From positions 124,001-188,000 of the forward strand of contig NZ_WXEY01000003.1 of the NCBI RefSeq assembly GCF_009877425.1: a stretch of 64,000 nt of DNA, given 5' to 3'. The notes beneath the pieces are model-generated. The model saw only the letters and a list, made by a program, of their open reading frames with translations. It made no database searches and had not been told where the DNA came from. Positions 16,681 to 25,997 of this stretch are shown here, one piece after another; position 1 is the first letter of the stretch; each line of letters opens with the position of its first letter. The position numbers and the translations under genes were made by a program. This DNA is from Heliomicrobium undosum (GTDB lineage: Bacteria; Bacillota; Desulfitobacteriia; Heliobacteriales; Heliobacteriaceae).

Positions 16681-17778
16681 ATGCGTCTAAAACCGAGGGC
16701 TCCCGATTTCACCATTTTTTTGGCCGTGATTCTCCTGCTCACATTCGGCATGATCATGGTGTTGAGCGCCAGTTCTGTCCGCGCCGCCTATGCCACCAAC
16801 AATCCCTTTTACTTTTTCCAGCGGCAGGTCCTGTGGGCGCTGGCCGGGATTGTGGTCATGTTCGTGGTGGCGCGCATCGATTACCGGAGATTGGCGCCCT
16901 ACAGCAAGCATTTCCTCATCTTCAGCATCCTCCTTTCTCTGGCCGTGTTCATTCCTGGCGTGGGGAAAAAGGTTCTGGGGGCGACTCGCTGGATAAACCT
17001 AGGGCCAGCCTCCTTTCAACCCTCCGAATTGTTGAAACTGTCGGTTATCATCTTTCTGTCACACAAGCTGTCCCAGAATCCGCATAAACTAGAAGACCTG
17101 AAAAGGGGTTTAGGGCCATATCTGCTCCTGATCGGGTTGATCGCTGGGCTGCTTCTCTTACAGCGCGATTTGGGAACGGCCATCGCCATCTGCGGCGCTA
17201 TTTATTTGATGCTCTATGTGGGCGGCGCCAAGCCGCAACATATGCTTAGCCTGGGCTTCGCCGGCGTACTCGGGATCCTTGCCGCCGCCATCCTGGAACC
17301 CTACCGGATGCGACGACTCACTGGGTTTATCGATCCCTGGGCCGACCCGCTGGATTCAGGCTTTCACACCCTCCAGTCCCTCTTCGCCCTTGGATCGGGC
17401 GGGCTCTTCGGGGCGGGCATGGGTCAGAGCAAACAGAAGTATTTCTACCTGCCTGAACAACATACGGACTTCATTTTCGCGATTTTAGGCGAGGAATTGG
17501 GCTGGGTCGGCGTCGTCTGCGTGATCCTGCTCTTCTTCCTCCTCATCTGGCGCGGGATCCGGACGGCGGTGTCCTGTCCGGACGCTTTTGGCAGCCTCCT
17601 GGCCCTGGGTCTGACCGTCCAGGTGGGGCTGCAGGCGATCATCAACATGGGCGTCGTCAGCGGGCTCCTGCCAGTAACGGGCATCACACTGCCCTTCATC
17701 TCCTACGGTGGATCCTCCCTCGTCTTTTCCTTGATCGGCATCGGACTGTTGATCAACGTATCACGCTTTAGTCGATAA
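16681..17778 (+). CDS. spoVE: SEDS-family lipid II polymerase (SpoVE/FtsW)
   Basis: 365 residues and about ten membrane helices. GIMMVLSASS-like (GMIMVLSASS), NPFYFFQRQ, KKVLGATRWINLGPASFQPSELLKL, QSLFALGSGGLFGAGMGQSKQK and the C-terminal TGITLPFISYGGSSL are the SEDS hallmarks. These proteins polymerise lipid II together with a class B PBP, presumably SpoVD here. Only one SEDS gene lies in the cluster, so septal (FtsW) and cortex (SpoVE) roles cannot be separated. ATG 16681 follows AGGGGAGGA. Confidence 0.93.
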   Translation: MRLKPRAPDFTIFLAVILLLTFGMIMVLSASSVRAAYATNNPFYFFQRQVLWALAGIVVMFVVARIDYRRLAPYSKHFLIFSILLSLAVFIPGVGKKVLGATRWINLGPASFQPSELLKLSVIIFLSHKLSQNPHKLEDLKRGLGPYLLLIGLIAGLLLLQRDLGTAIAICGAIYLMLYVGGAKPQHMLSLGFAGVLGILAAAILEPYRMRRLTGFIDPWADPLDSGFHTLQSLFALGSGGLFGAGMGQSKQKYFYLPEQHTDFIFAILGEELGWVGVVCVILLFFLLIWRGIRTAVSCPDAFGSLLALGLTVQVGLQAIINMGVVSGLLPVTGITLPFISYGGSSLVFSLIGIGLLINVSRFSR

Positions 17779-17791
17779 CGGTGGTGGCAAC

Positions 17792-18937
17792 ATGAAGAAT
17801 CAGGGGATGCATCGAAGAAAAAGAGTGTTTGTCGTCACCGGCGGGGGAACGGGAGGTCATATCTACCCGGCGCTGGCAATCGCCAGGGGCCTCCAGGAAC
17901 GGTTTCCCGGTTCGACCATCCACTATGTCGGTGGAAAACGCGGATTGGAGAATACCATCGTTCCCCGGGAGGGCCTTCCCCTGACGACGGTACACTGCCG
18001 CGGCCTGGAACGCAGCCTCAGTTTGAGCAACCTGGCGGCCATCGGCGATACGGCCAGGGGGCTGGCCCAGTCGTACCGGTTGCTCCGGCGCCTCGGGGCT
18101 GATGCGGTCATCGGCACAGGCGGCTTTGTGGCCTTTCCGGTGGTCATGGCGGCCACCCTGGCCGGGATCCCGGCGCTGATTCATGAACAAAACGCCTTTC
18201 CCGGCGTGACGAACCGGCTCTTGGCGCCGCGAGCGGCTTCAGTCATGCTGACCTTTCCGGAGGCCGAAAAACGCCTGAAGGCAAAAAAGACGGTCGTTAC
18301 CGGTCTTCCGATCCGGCCGGACATCCTTTCGGCGAAGCGGGAAGAAGGTCGCCGCTATTTCGGGCTGCCGGAGAGGTCGCAGGTTTTGCTGGCCGTGGGC
18401 GGCAGCCGGGGCGCCAAACGGTTGAACGAAGCCATGGTCTCCCTGGCTCGCCGGTGGGCCGGCGATCCCCGGCGGCAGGTCATCCACGTCACGGGGGAGG
18501 TCAATTACGAAGAGACGGTCGCCCAACTCAAGGCGGCCGGAATAAACTTGGATAAATGTGGAAACATTAATGTAATGCCATACCTGGATCGCATGGACTA
18601 CGGGCTGGCCGCCTGCGACCTCTGCGTCGGCCGCGCCGGCGCCGCCTTCATCTCTGAGGTGACCGCCCGCGGTCTGCCGTCCATCCTGGTTCCCTATCCT
18701 CATGCGGCGGAAAACCATCAGGAGGCCAACGCCCGCAGTCTGGAAGCCGTCGGCGCCGCGCGGGTGATCATGGATCGCGAACTGGACGGCCAACGCCTGA
18801 GTGATACGGTGCAGGAGCTCTTGGAACAGCCGGACCGGATCGCGCAGATGGCAAAAGCGGCCAAAGGCGCCGGCAGGCCTGAGGCGTTAACGATGATACT
18901 CGATGAGATTTCGCGGGTGGTCATGTCCCGGAAGTAA
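17792..18937 (+). CDS. murG: UDP-GlcNAc:undecaprenyl-PP-MurNAc-pentapeptide transferase MurG
   Basis: 381 residues of GT-B fold. GGGTGGHIYPALAIA is the N-terminal glycine-rich loop, GTGGFVAFPVVMAA and HEQNAFPGVTNRLLA are MurG motifs, VGGSRGAKRLNEA and GRAGAAFISEVTARGLPSILVPYPHAAENHQEAN (quoted in parts) form the UDP-GlcNAc site. It turns lipid I into lipid II on the cytoplasmic face. ATG 17792 starts 13 bases after spoVE. The stop codon sits in the loop of a terminator. Confidence 0.95.
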   Translation: MKNQGMHRRKRVFVVTGGGTGGHIYPALAIARGLQERFPGSTIHYVGGKRGLENTIVPREGLPLTTVHCRGLERSLSLSNLAAIGDTARGLAQSYRLLRRLGADAVIGTGGFVAFPVVMAATLAGIPALIHEQNAFPGVTNRLLAPRAASVMLTFPEAEKRLKAKKTVVTGLPIRPDILSAKREEGRRYFGLPERSQVLLAVGGSRGAKRLNEAMVSLARRWAGDPRRQVIHVTGEVNYEETVAQLKAAGINLDKCGNINVMPYLDRMDYGLAACDLCVGRAGAAFISEVTARGLPSILVPYPHAAENHQEANARSLEAVGAARVIMDRELDGQRLSDTVQELLEQPDRIAQMAKAAKGAGRPEALTMILDEISRVVMSRK

Positions 18938-18951
18938 CCGGGACTTCTTTT
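18925..18951 (+). terminator. Terminator overlapping the murG stop
   Basis: A 7-bp perfect stem (18925-18931 with 18938-18944, GTCCCGG/CCGGGAC). The 6-nt loop contains the murG TAA. TTCTTTTTC follows. It should split the cluster transcript before murC. Confidence 0.8.
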
Positions 18952-19077
18952 TCACTCTTCATACGGACAAGCTCAGGAGCACTAGCGGGCAGGCTGCCAT
19001 ACTATGAAGCAGTCCCAGCCTGGCGGAAATACGGCAGCGATCAAGGTACAGTATTATCCCGGAAAGGAGCTGACAGA

Positions 19078-20475
19078 TTGGTGTTGGCGAAGGGAACATG
19101 GTTGCATTTCATCGGCGTCGGCGGAACGGGCATGAGCGGCCTGGCCAGGGTGATGCTTCAACAGGGCTATAAGGTGAGCGGTTCTGATCTGGCCGATACA
19201 GCCGTCACACAGCGGCTTGTCAGCCAGGGCGCCAAGGTTTTTCAGGGACACCGGGAGGAGCACCTCCAACCGGGCGTCGATGTGGTCGTTGTGTCGACGG
19301 CGGTCAAAGCTGACAACCCGGAACTGCGCCTGGCAAGGGAGCGGAATCTGACGATCTGGCACAGGGCGGACCTGCTCGCCTGGTTGATGGAGCAAAAAAA
19401 GGGGATCGCCGTCGCTGGCGCCCACGGCAAAACGACGACGAGCGCCATGATCGGGCTGATGTTGGAACAGTGCGGTCTCGATCCAGCCATCATCGTCGGG
19501 GGAGAGATCCGGGAGATCGAGGGCAATGCCAAATGGGGTCAGGGCGATTTCATGGCCGCTGAGGCCGATGAGAGCGACCGTTCCTTCCTCAAGCTTTCCC
19601 CGTGGATGGCGGTGATCACCAACATTGAGGCGGACCATCTGGACCACTATCAATCCTTTGAGGCGATTGTGGAAGCTTTCTACCAGTTTACGGAGCGGGT
19701 GTCCGGCGACGGCATCCTGCTGCTCTGCGCCGATGACCCCCTCTTGCAGGAAATGGCGGAGAGGGTGACCACTCGCCGGGTGGTCACGTATGGTATGAAA
19801 GCAAGGGCCGATTATCGGGTTGTCGATCTGATTTGCACACCCGAAGGTTCGCAGGCGGACATCTTCCGCGGCGAAGAGCGGTTGGGCCGGCTTTTGCTTT
19901 CCGTTCCTGGGGAACACAACATCAGCAACGCCTTGGCGGCGGTGGCTTGCGCCGATCTGATCGGGGTTCCCTTTGCAGCCGCAGCCGCTGCTCTATCCCG
20001 TTTCGGGGGTGTTGGACGACGGTTCCAACGGATGGGGGAAGCCAAGGGTATTTCTGTCGTCGACGACTATGCCCACCATCCCACCGAGGTAAAGGCTACG
20101 CTGGCGGCGGCAAGGCAGACGCAACCGGGGCGGCTCGTCGCTGTTTTCCAGCCCCACCGGTATACACGCACGCGCGATCTCTACCGCGAGTTCGGCGAGG
20201 CTTTTGACGCCGCCGATGTAGTCGTCCTCAACGAGATCTATCCGGCCGGAGAAGCGCCCATTCCCGGTGTCTCATCTGGACTGATCATGGATGTCTATGA
20301 AAACCGATGCGGGCGCAAAGCCGTTTACGCGGCCGACAAGGAGGAACTCCTTCGCCGTCTGCAGGATCTTGTCAAGCCGGGTGATCTTGTGTTGACCATG
20401 GGGGCGGGCAACATCTGGATGGCCGGGCGTCAACTCCTAGAGGCACTGGAAGCCCGGCAGAGCGAGCAGGGGTAG
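19078..20475 (+). CDS. murC: UDP-MurNAc:L-alanine ligase MurC
   Basis: 465 residues. HFIGVGGTGMSGLARVML is the N-terminal UDP-binding loop, AGAHGKTTTSAMIGLML the ATP site, EADESDRSFL the catalytic block, and DDYAHHPTEVKATL plus FQPHRYTRTRDL the C-terminal signatures. It adds the first peptide residue. The TTG start is placed 7 bases after GGAAAGGAGC (19061-19070); GTG 19081 is the alternative. It lies downstream of the murG terminator, so a promoter in 18952-19060 is expected, but I could not define one. Confidence 0.94.
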   Translation: MVLAKGTWLHFIGVGGTGMSGLARVMLQQGYKVSGSDLADTAVTQRLVSQGAKVFQGHREEHLQPGVDVVVVSTAVKADNPELRLARERNLTIWHRADLLAWLMEQKKGIAVAGAHGKTTTSAMIGLMLEQCGLDPAIIVGGEIREIEGNAKWGQGDFMAAEADESDRSFLKLSPWMAVITNIEADHLDHYQSFEAIVEAFYQFTERVSGDGILLLCADDPLLQEMAERVTTRRVVTYGMKARADYRVVDLICTPEGSQADIFRGEERLGRLLLSVPGEHNISNALAAVACADLIGVPFAAAAAALSRFGGVGRRFQRMGEAKGISVVDDYAHHPTEVKATLAAARQTQPGRLVAVFQPHRYTRTRDLYREFGEAFDAADVVVLNEIYPAGEAPIPGVSSGLIMDVYENRCGRKAVYAADKEELLRRLQDLVKPGDLVLTMGAGNIWMAGRQLLEALEARQSEQG

Positions 20476-20501
20476 AGGAAATGGGGCTGGAGGAAGGGAC
20501 G

Positions 20502-21476
20502 ATGGGGAACAGACAGGGCGCTTTGACCGATATGACGCAAATCACCAGAGACTTTCGCGGTCAATGGATGCAAAAGGAACCCATGTCCCGCCATACGACC
20601 TGGAAGATCGGCGGTCCGGCCGACCTGTTTGCCATGCCCGCCGATGAAGCCGATCTGGCCGGGTTGATCCGTGGTTGCCGCGAAAGGGAGATCCCATGGA
20701 TGGTTGTGGGGAGCGGTTCCAACCTGCTCGTCGCCGACAATGGGATCCGGGGTGTTGTCATTCACCTGGGTCGCGCTTTTTCTGACAGACGTTTGGACGA
20801 TTGCCGGTTGACGGCGGGGGGCGGCTGCGCGCTGTCTGGGCTGGCCCGGCTTGCCGTCAAAGCGGGTTTGCAGGGGTTGGAGTTTGCCTGCGGCATCCCG
20901 GCCTCTCTCGGCGGCGCTGTGGCGATGAACGCCGGCGCTCACGGCGGATCGATGGAGAACATCGTCCGGTGGGCCGACGTGATCGACGATGAGGGCCGGA
21001 TTCGCCGGTATCAGGGGGAGGAAATGGACTTTGCCTACCGCCATTCCCGCCTGCAAGGGGAAAAGGCCATCGTGGTTCGCGTGGGAATGGAACTGCGATG
21101 GGGAGACCAGGAAGCCTTGGAGCGATGGATGGAGGAAAAGCTCACGCTGCGGAGGAAGTCGCAACCGCTCGACTTCCCCAATGCCGGCAGCGTCTTTCTC
21201 AATCCTCCCGGCAGCCTTTCGGCGGGCCGGTTGATCGATGAGGCCGGCATGAAGGGTTTCGCCATCGGAGGAGCTCAGGTGTCGGAGCGGCACGCCAATT
21301 TTATCGTCAATCGAGGGGGAGCGACGGCAGCCGATGTGCTCGCCCTGATCGATACCGTTCGTGCGAGAGTACTGGCAACCTGCGGCATCGAACTGAAATC
21401 AGAAGTTCGTGTCATCGGAGATTCGGGGGGGCAGGTTGATGGTTGGGGAACCGAGGATTCGCATCAAAGGGGGTAA
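20502..21476 (+). CDS. murB: UDP-N-acetylenolpyruvylglucosamine reductase MurB
   Basis: 324 residues from ATG 20502 (331 from ATG 20481). MSRHTTWKIGGPADLFAMP, VVGSGSNLLVADNGIRGVVI and LEFACGIPASLGGAVAMNAGAHG form the FAD site, and KSQPLDFPNAGSVFLNPPG and EAGMKGFAIGGAQVSERHANFIVN are type-I MurB motifs with the catalytic serine. It reduces the enolpyruvyl product of MurA. ATG 20502 is preferred since AGGAAGGG lies 4-11 bases upstream, whereas 20481 has only a very close AGAGGA. It overlaps murA by 38 bp. Confidence 0.93.
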   Translation: MGNRQGALTDMTQITRDFRGQWMQKEPMSRHTTWKIGGPADLFAMPADEADLAGLIRGCREREIPWMVVGSGSNLLVADNGIRGVVIHLGRAFSDRRLDDCRLTAGGGCALSGLARLAVKAGLQGLEFACGIPASLGGAVAMNAGAHGGSMENIVRWADVIDDEGRIRRYQGEEMDFAYRHSRLQGEKAIVVRVGMELRWGDQEALERWMEEKLTLRRKSQPLDFPNAGSVFLNPPGSLSAGRLIDEAGMKGFAIGGAQVSERHANFIVNRGGATAADVLALIDTVRARVLATCGIELKSEVRVIGDSGGQVDGWGTEDSHQRG

Positions 21477-22701
21477 GCCGCTTTTCGGAGAGGTGGCGAT
21501 CAGCGGGGCAAAAAACGCTGTGCTGCCCATCCTGGCGGCTTCATTAATGTCGACGGGGGAGTGCCGGATCAAGGACGTGCCCCGGTTGACCGATGTGCAG
21601 ATGATGATCGAGGTCCTAATCACGCTAGGCGCCCAGGTGTCCTGGGAAGGCGAAAGCCTGATCGTCGACGCGTCAGCAGTCGAGATTCGCGAGGTGTCCG
21701 CCGACCTGATGCGGCGCATGCGGGCCTCCAACCTCGTTCTGGGCCCGTTGCTCAGCCGTTTTCGAAAAGTGCGGATTTCTCATCCCGGCGGCTGTTCCAT
21801 CGGCAGTCGCCCCATGGATCTGCACCTGAAAGGGTTGCAGAAGATGGGCGCCCGCTATCAGGAACGGCACGGGTTTTTTGAGGTGGAGACGGAACGGTTG
21901 CAGGGAACGGAGATCCATCTTGACTTTCCCAGTGTCGGCGCCACAGAGAACCTGATGATGGCTGCGTCCCTTGCAGAAGGGACGACGATCATCCGCAACG
22001 CGGCCAAAGAACCGGAGATCGTGGACCTGCAGAATTTCCTCAACGCCATGGGCGCCAGGGTCCGCGGCGCCGGTTTGGATATCATCCGCATCGACGGCGT
22101 GGAGCGCCTGGGTGGATGCGCGCACCAACTCATTCCCGACCGCATTGAGGCCGGAACCTTTATGGTGGCCGCCACCATCACCGGCGGCGATGTGACATTG
22201 ACGAATGTGATCCCTGAGCATCTCGAACCAGTGACAGCGAAACTGCGGGAGACGGGCGCCCAGGTGATCGAGGAGGATGACCGGATCCGCGTCATCGCGC
22301 CCCGCCGCTGCCAGGCGGTAGACATCAAGACGTTGCCTTATCCCGGCTTTCCAACTGACATGCAGGCCCAGATGATGGCCCTGATGGCCGTCAGCGAGGG
22401 GACTTCGGTCATCTCGGAGACCATCTTTGAAAACCGCTTCAAGCATGTGGACGAATTGCGCCGCATGGGGGCGAATATCCGTCTCGAAGGGCGTGTGGGC
22501 ATCGTCAAGGGTGTTCCCGGCCTGAGCGGCGCTGTCGTGGAATGCACCGATCTGCGGGCTGGGGCCGCTCTGGTCCTGGCCGGTCTCGCCGCCGAAAACG
22601 GGACAACGGTGGAAAAGATCTTTCACGTCGACCGGGGATACGATCGGTTGGTGGAGAAACTGTCGGGCCTGGGCGCAAGGATCACGCGGGAAGAGGGTTG
22701 A
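21439..22701 (+). CDS. murA: UDP-N-acetylglucosamine 1-carboxyvinyltransferase MurA
   Basis: 420 residues. GEVAISGAKNAVLPILAASL contains the Lys-Asn substrate pair, and HPGGCSIGSRPMDLHLKGL carries the catalytic, fosfomycin-target cysteine (C119). LPYPGFPTDMQAQMMAL and ETIFENRFKHVDELRRMGA are typical. It commits UDP-GlcNAc to peptidoglycan. ATG 21439 is chosen over 21409 because a GGGGGG run lies before it and the conserved fold begins at once. The start lies within murB. The gene is closed by a strong terminator. Confidence 0.95.
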   Translation: MVGEPRIRIKGGKPLFGEVAISGAKNAVLPILAASLMSTGECRIKDVPRLTDVQMMIEVLITLGAQVSWEGESLIVDASAVEIREVSADLMRRMRASNLVLGPLLSRFRKVRISHPGGCSIGSRPMDLHLKGLQKMGARYQERHGFFEVETERLQGTEIHLDFPSVGATENLMMAASLAEGTTIIRNAAKEPEIVDLQNFLNAMGARVRGAGLDIIRIDGVERLGGCAHQLIPDRIEAGTFMVAATITGGDVTLTNVIPEHLEPVTAKLRETGAQVIEEDDRIRVIAPRRCQAVDIKTLPYPGFPTDMQAQMMALMAVSEGTSVISETIFENRFKHVDELRRMGANIRLEGRVGIVKGVPGLSGAVVECTDLRAGAALVLAGLAAENGTTVEKIFHVDRGYDRLVEKLSGLGARITREEG

Positions 22702-22707
22702 CCAATG

Positions 22708-22740
22708 GCCCCGGTTTCTGCCGGGGCTTTTTCGTTTTTT
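22708..22740 (+). terminator. Rho-independent terminator after murA
   Basis: GCCCCGG 22708-22714 pairs with CCGGGGC 22721-22727 around TTTCTG, followed by TTTTTCGTTTTTT. Confidence 0.93.
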
Positions 22741-22761
22741 CGTGAATAGGCCTTTGGACCT

Positions 22762-22790
22762 TGGACAGATGCAACGATTTTTGTTATAAT
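22762..22790 (+). promoter_or_regulatory. Sigma-A promoter for divIB
   Basis: TGGACA (22762-22767), a 17-bp spacer and a perfect TATAAT (22785-22790), right after the murA terminator and 39 bases before divIB. Confidence 0.82.
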
Positions 22791-22828
22791 GGTTTTATGG
22801 TAGTTTTTCCCACGGAGGGGGCTGACGA

Positions 22829-23647
22829 ATGCGCCGGCAACGGGCCAGCGTGCTTGGATTCTTTTTTATTTCACTCTTCTTGCTGGCCGCTTACTATTTC
22901 CTGCACTCCCCCTACTTCGGTGTCTCCCAGGTGACGGTGACAGGCGTCAGCCTGCTCAAGGAAGAAGAGATCATCCGGTTGTCAGGAATCCAACCAGGGG
23001 AGAGCATCCTGCGCATTGACCGTGACCGCGTCCGCGAGCAGTTGCGTTTTCACCCTCAGGTGGAGGACGCGACCATTCAACGGAACTTGCCGTCGACGGT
23101 GCGGATCGAGATCCAGGAACGCAAGCCTGTCGCCGTGATCGGGCAGGCGGGAAGCTTCGCGTTGCTCGACCGGCAGGGGATCCTGCTGCGGAAGTTGGAC
23201 AGCCTCTATGGCATCCCACTGCCGGTGATCACCGGCGTTCAGGCGCCCCTGAACGTGGGCCCGGGGCAGGTGGTAAACGCCGATGGTCTGGCATCGGGGC
23301 TGAAATTGTGTCAAGAGGTGCCGTCCACCCTTTTGGCGCGTATCGGCGAAATCCATGTGGCCAACAGCAGTCGTCTGATCTTATACACGACCGACAGCAT
23401 TGAGGTTCGTTTCGGTCCCCCCGAGGAGATCGCCGCCAAGAGTCAGGTCTTGCTGGACATCCTGGATCAGTGGATGAAGAACGGCAGCGTGCCGAAACTC
23501 CACTATATCGACATCTCATCGGCAAAATCGCCTGTCGTCAAACCGAAAGAGGAGACGAAAAGTCCAGCAGGCGCCGTCAATTCGGCTGGCGCCCGTCCGG
23601 CAACGCGGTCTTCCGGAAAAACGGGAAACGCGGGCAACGTGCATTAA
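22829..23647 (+). CDS. divIB: Cell division protein DivIB/FtsQ
   Basis: 272 residues. A short basic N terminus, one membrane helix (~8-26, VLGFFFISLFLLAAYYF), then a POTRA domain (FGVSQVTVTGVSLLKEEEIIRLSGIQ in segments, about 30-100) and the beta domain with LDRQGILL and YIDISSAKSPVVK. This bitopic protein joins FtsL and DivIC at the septum. The C terminus is a polar, alanine/threonine-rich tail. It has its own promoter and stands between two terminated units. The usual next gene, ftsA, is absent. Confidence 0.9.
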   Translation: MRRQRASVLGFFFISLFLLAAYYFLHSPYFGVSQVTVTGVSLLKEEEIIRLSGIQPGESILRIDRDRVREQLRFHPQVEDATIQRNLPSTVRIEIQERKPVAVIGQAGSFALLDRQGILLRKLDSLYGIPLPVITGVQAPLNVGPGQVVNADGLASGLKLCQEVPSTLLARIGEIHVANSSRLILYTTDSIEVRFGPPEEIAAKSQVLLDILDQWMKNGSVPKLHYIDISSAKSPVVKPKEETKSPAGAVNSAGARPATRSSGKTGNAGNVH

Positions 23648-23851
23648 CGGTCGAAGCGGTAAAATGTTTTAGAACTCTTTGGATGTAATAAAAAAAGCAT
23701 GGCTAAAAAGAGGGAATCAAGGGTTTTTAGCGAAGATCTAGCGTCGATAAGATTAAATGCCAATATGTTAAGCAATACATAATGCTCGATTTCACTTAAC
23801 TGTTACCGTACCCATATTTTCATACAAGCCTGCTTGAAGGAGGAACTCCCT

Positions 23852-24964
23852 GTGTTCGAACTGGATGTGGACTTGAATCCGCTTGCTGTGATTCGGGTCG
23901 TCGGTGTAGGTGGAGGCGGCAACAACGCCGTGAATCGAATGATCTCCCATGGGGTACGGGGTGTACAGTTTGTTTCCGTCAATACGGATGCCCAGGCGTT
24001 GCATCTTTCCCGGGCCGAAACGAAGATGCAGATCGGCTTGAAATTAACGAAAGGGCTTGGCGCCGGCGCCAATCCCGATATCGGCAAAAAGGCGGCTGAG
24101 GAAAGCCGGGAGGAACTGATCCATGCATTGAAGGGCGCCGACATGGTCTTTGTCACCGCAGGCATGGGCGGCGGCACAGGAACCGGCGCGGCCCCGGTGG
24201 TGGCCGAAGTGGCGCGTGAACTGGGCGCATTGACCGTCGGCGTCGTCACCCGTCCCTTCACCTTTGAGGGCCGCAAACGGGCCATGCAGGCCGAACGGGG
24301 CATCTCCGAACTCCGGGCGGCTGTGGACACCCTCATCGTCATCCCTAACGATCGGTTGCTGCAGGTTGTGGACAAGCATACGCCAATGAATGAAGCCTTC
24401 CGTTTGGCTGATGATATCCTGCGCCAAGGTGTTCAAGGGATCTCCGACCTGATCGCCGTGCCCGGCCTGATCAACCTGGACTTCGCCGATGTGAAGACGA
24501 TCATGTCTGACACCGGGTCGGCATTGATGGGTGTGGGCTATGCTTCGGGAGAACACCGCGCCATTGACGCGGTCAAGAAGGCCATTTCGAGCCCCCTGCT
24601 GGAGACCTCCATCGAGGGCGCAAAGGGTGTTCTGATGAACATCACCGGCGGTATCAACCTGGGGATGCTCGAAGTCAACGAAGCGGCGGAGATCGTCACC
24701 GAAGTGGCTGATCCCGAAGCCAACATCATCTTCGGCGCTGTCATCGATGAATCGATGGAAGATGAGGTGCGGGTCACCGTCATCGCCACCGGGTTCGACC
24801 ACCGCCATGCCCAACCGGCGCCCAAAGAGACCGCGCGGGTGACAGCTCCGGTGAAGGATAGATACACCCAACCAGTAGTTCAACAACCGACCATGGAAGT
24901 GAAACCGGTTCCGCTCGGCGATGACGTGGATATCCCCGTCTTCCTGCGCAAGTACCGCGGATAA
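23852..24964 (+). CDS. ftsZ: Cell division GTPase FtsZ
   Basis: 370 residues. [16 protein letters not shown], the tubulin signature [21 protein letters not shown] (in part) and the synergy-loop region [11 protein letters not shown] are all intact. The C-terminal peptide [14 protein letters not shown] is the conserved tail that normally binds FtsA, SepF or ZipA. GTG 23852 follows AAGGAGG (23837-23843); the TTG at 23834 would precede that site. The ~200-base AT-rich gap upstream holds no gene. Because ftsA is missing here, SepF (58692) is a natural membrane tether. Confidence 0.97.
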   Translation: MFELDVDLNPLAVIRVVGVGGGGNNAVNRMISHGVRGVQFVSVNTDAQALHLSRAETKMQIGLKLTKGLGAGANPDIGKKAAEESREELIHALKGADMVFVTAGMGGGTGTGAAPVVAEVARELGALTVGVVTRPFTFEGRKRAMQAERGISELRAAVDTLIVIPNDRLLQVVDKHTPMNEAFRLADDILRQGVQGISDLIAVPGLINLDFADVKTIMSDTGSALMGVGYASGEHRAIDAVKKAISSPLLETSIEGAKGVLMNITGGINLGMLEVNEAAEIVTEVADPEANIIFGAVIDESMEDEVRVTVIATGFDHRHAQPAPKETARVTAPVKDRYTQPVVQQPTMEVKPVPLGDDVDIPVFLRKYRG

Positions 24965-25020
24965 CCGATTATACGGGATAACGATTGAATTAGAGGATCC
25001 GGAAAGGCAGATAAGACCGC

Positions 25021-25057
25021 AACCCCTGCAGCATTACGCTGTGGGGGTTATTTTTTT
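25021..25057 (+). terminator. Rho-independent terminator after ftsZ
   Basis: A 12-bp stem with two G-U pairs (25021-25032 with 25038-25049), loop ATTAC, then A and seven T's. Confidence 0.9.
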
Positions 25058-25116
25058 GTCAATTGAGGTTCATAACGCAAAAAGTGACATTATTTGTTAA
25101 ATGAATTCGTTATAAT
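25055..25116 (+). promoter_or_regulatory. spoIIG-type promoter with Spo0A-like boxes
   Basis: GTGACA (25084-25089) and a perfect TATAAT (25111-25116) are separated by 21 bp. This is too long for ordinary sigma-A promoters but close to the 22-bp spacer known for the Spo0A-activated spoIIG promoter of Bacillus subtilis, which drives the same genes. Two sequences resemble the 0A box TTTGTCRAAT: TTTGTCAATT (25055-25064) and TTTGTTAAAT (25093-25102). The first overlaps the T tract of the ftsZ terminator, so its reading is less certain. Confidence 0.6.
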
Positions 25117-25152
25117 GGATTTGTGGTTTCCGAAACGGTGGTGGAAGCGGCG

Positions 25153-25977
25153 ATGGGCGAACGGTTGATCATCTATTGGGATGTTCTCTGGCTGATCAAT
25201 TTTGTCATGGATGTGATCCTCTTGGCAGTCTGCGGGACCGTCTTGCGGCTGCCAATTCACCCCCTCCGTCTGGCTGGCGCCGCCGCCTTCGGCGCCGCGC
25301 TTCCCCTCGGATTTTTGTGGATTTCCGCCGGACCGCTCATGGCATGGGTCGTCAAAACCGCTCTCGGCTGGCTGATGGTCCGGGCGGCTTTTCCGCTCAA
25401 GGGATGGCGCCAGACGTTCCAGGCCTGGTTGATCTTTTATCTGGGCGCTTGGCTGGCCGGCGGCATCATCTATTCGCTGGCGCCGCCCGGCGAGCCGACC
25501 GGCGCAGCCCCTTTTTGGATTCTGTTGCTGCTGGCCGGAGGGATGACGGCGGTCACCTTGTCCCTTTGGCGGCGAGCCCGTCAACAGGGCGCTTGGCAGG
25601 TCGAACTGACTGTATCCCTGCCGGGGGGGGTAGCCCGGATCCCAGCCCTCGTCGACAGCGGCAACCGGCTTGTCGATCCCCTCTCTCGTTCGCCGGTGAT
25701 CGTCGTCGAGGAGGAGAGTGTCATCCCCCTTTTGCCGGAAGGATGGCAGGAGGGGGCTGTGGGAGCGGATTCCGGCCTTTGCCCGCGTTATATCCCCTTT
25801 GTGTCGGTCGGTAAAGCCGACGGGATGCTCCTGGGCATCCGTCCGCTGTCCGTGGAGGCGCGAAGGGATGACGGCAGAATCATCGCCTGTTCAGGGGCGA
25901 TCATCGGTTTAACCCGGCAGCAGCTGGATCCGGCAGGTCGATACCGAGCGCTCGTTCCAGCTGCCTGGGATTGGTGA
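25153..25977 (+). CDS. spoIIGA: Sigma-E processing protease SpoIIGA
   Basis: 274 residues from ATG 25153. The N-terminal half has about five membrane helices ([17 protein letters not shown] and onward). The C-terminal half carries [12 protein letters not shown], the aspartic-protease-like D-S-G-N motif of SpoIIGA, plus VIVVEE. It cleaves pro-sigma-E in the mother cell after a signal from the forespore. GTG 25123 is rejected because it coincides with the predicted transcription start of the spoIIG-like promoter. It is directly followed by sigE. Confidence 0.9.
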   Translation: MGERLIIYWDVLWLINFVMDVILLAVCGTVLRLPIHPLRLAGAAAFGAALPLGFLWISAGPLMAWVVKTALGWLMVRAAFPLKGWRQTFQAWLIFYLGAWLAGGIIYSLAPPGEPTGAAPFWILLLLAGGMTAVTLSLWRRARQQGAWQVELTVSLPGGVARIPALVDSGNRLVDPLSRSPVIVVEEESVIPLLPEGWQEGAVGADSGLCPRYIPFVSVGKADGMLLGIRPLSVEARRDDGRIIACSGAIIGLTRQQLDPAGRYRALVPAAWDW

Positions 25978-25997
25978 ACAAGGGAGGGTATGGGATT

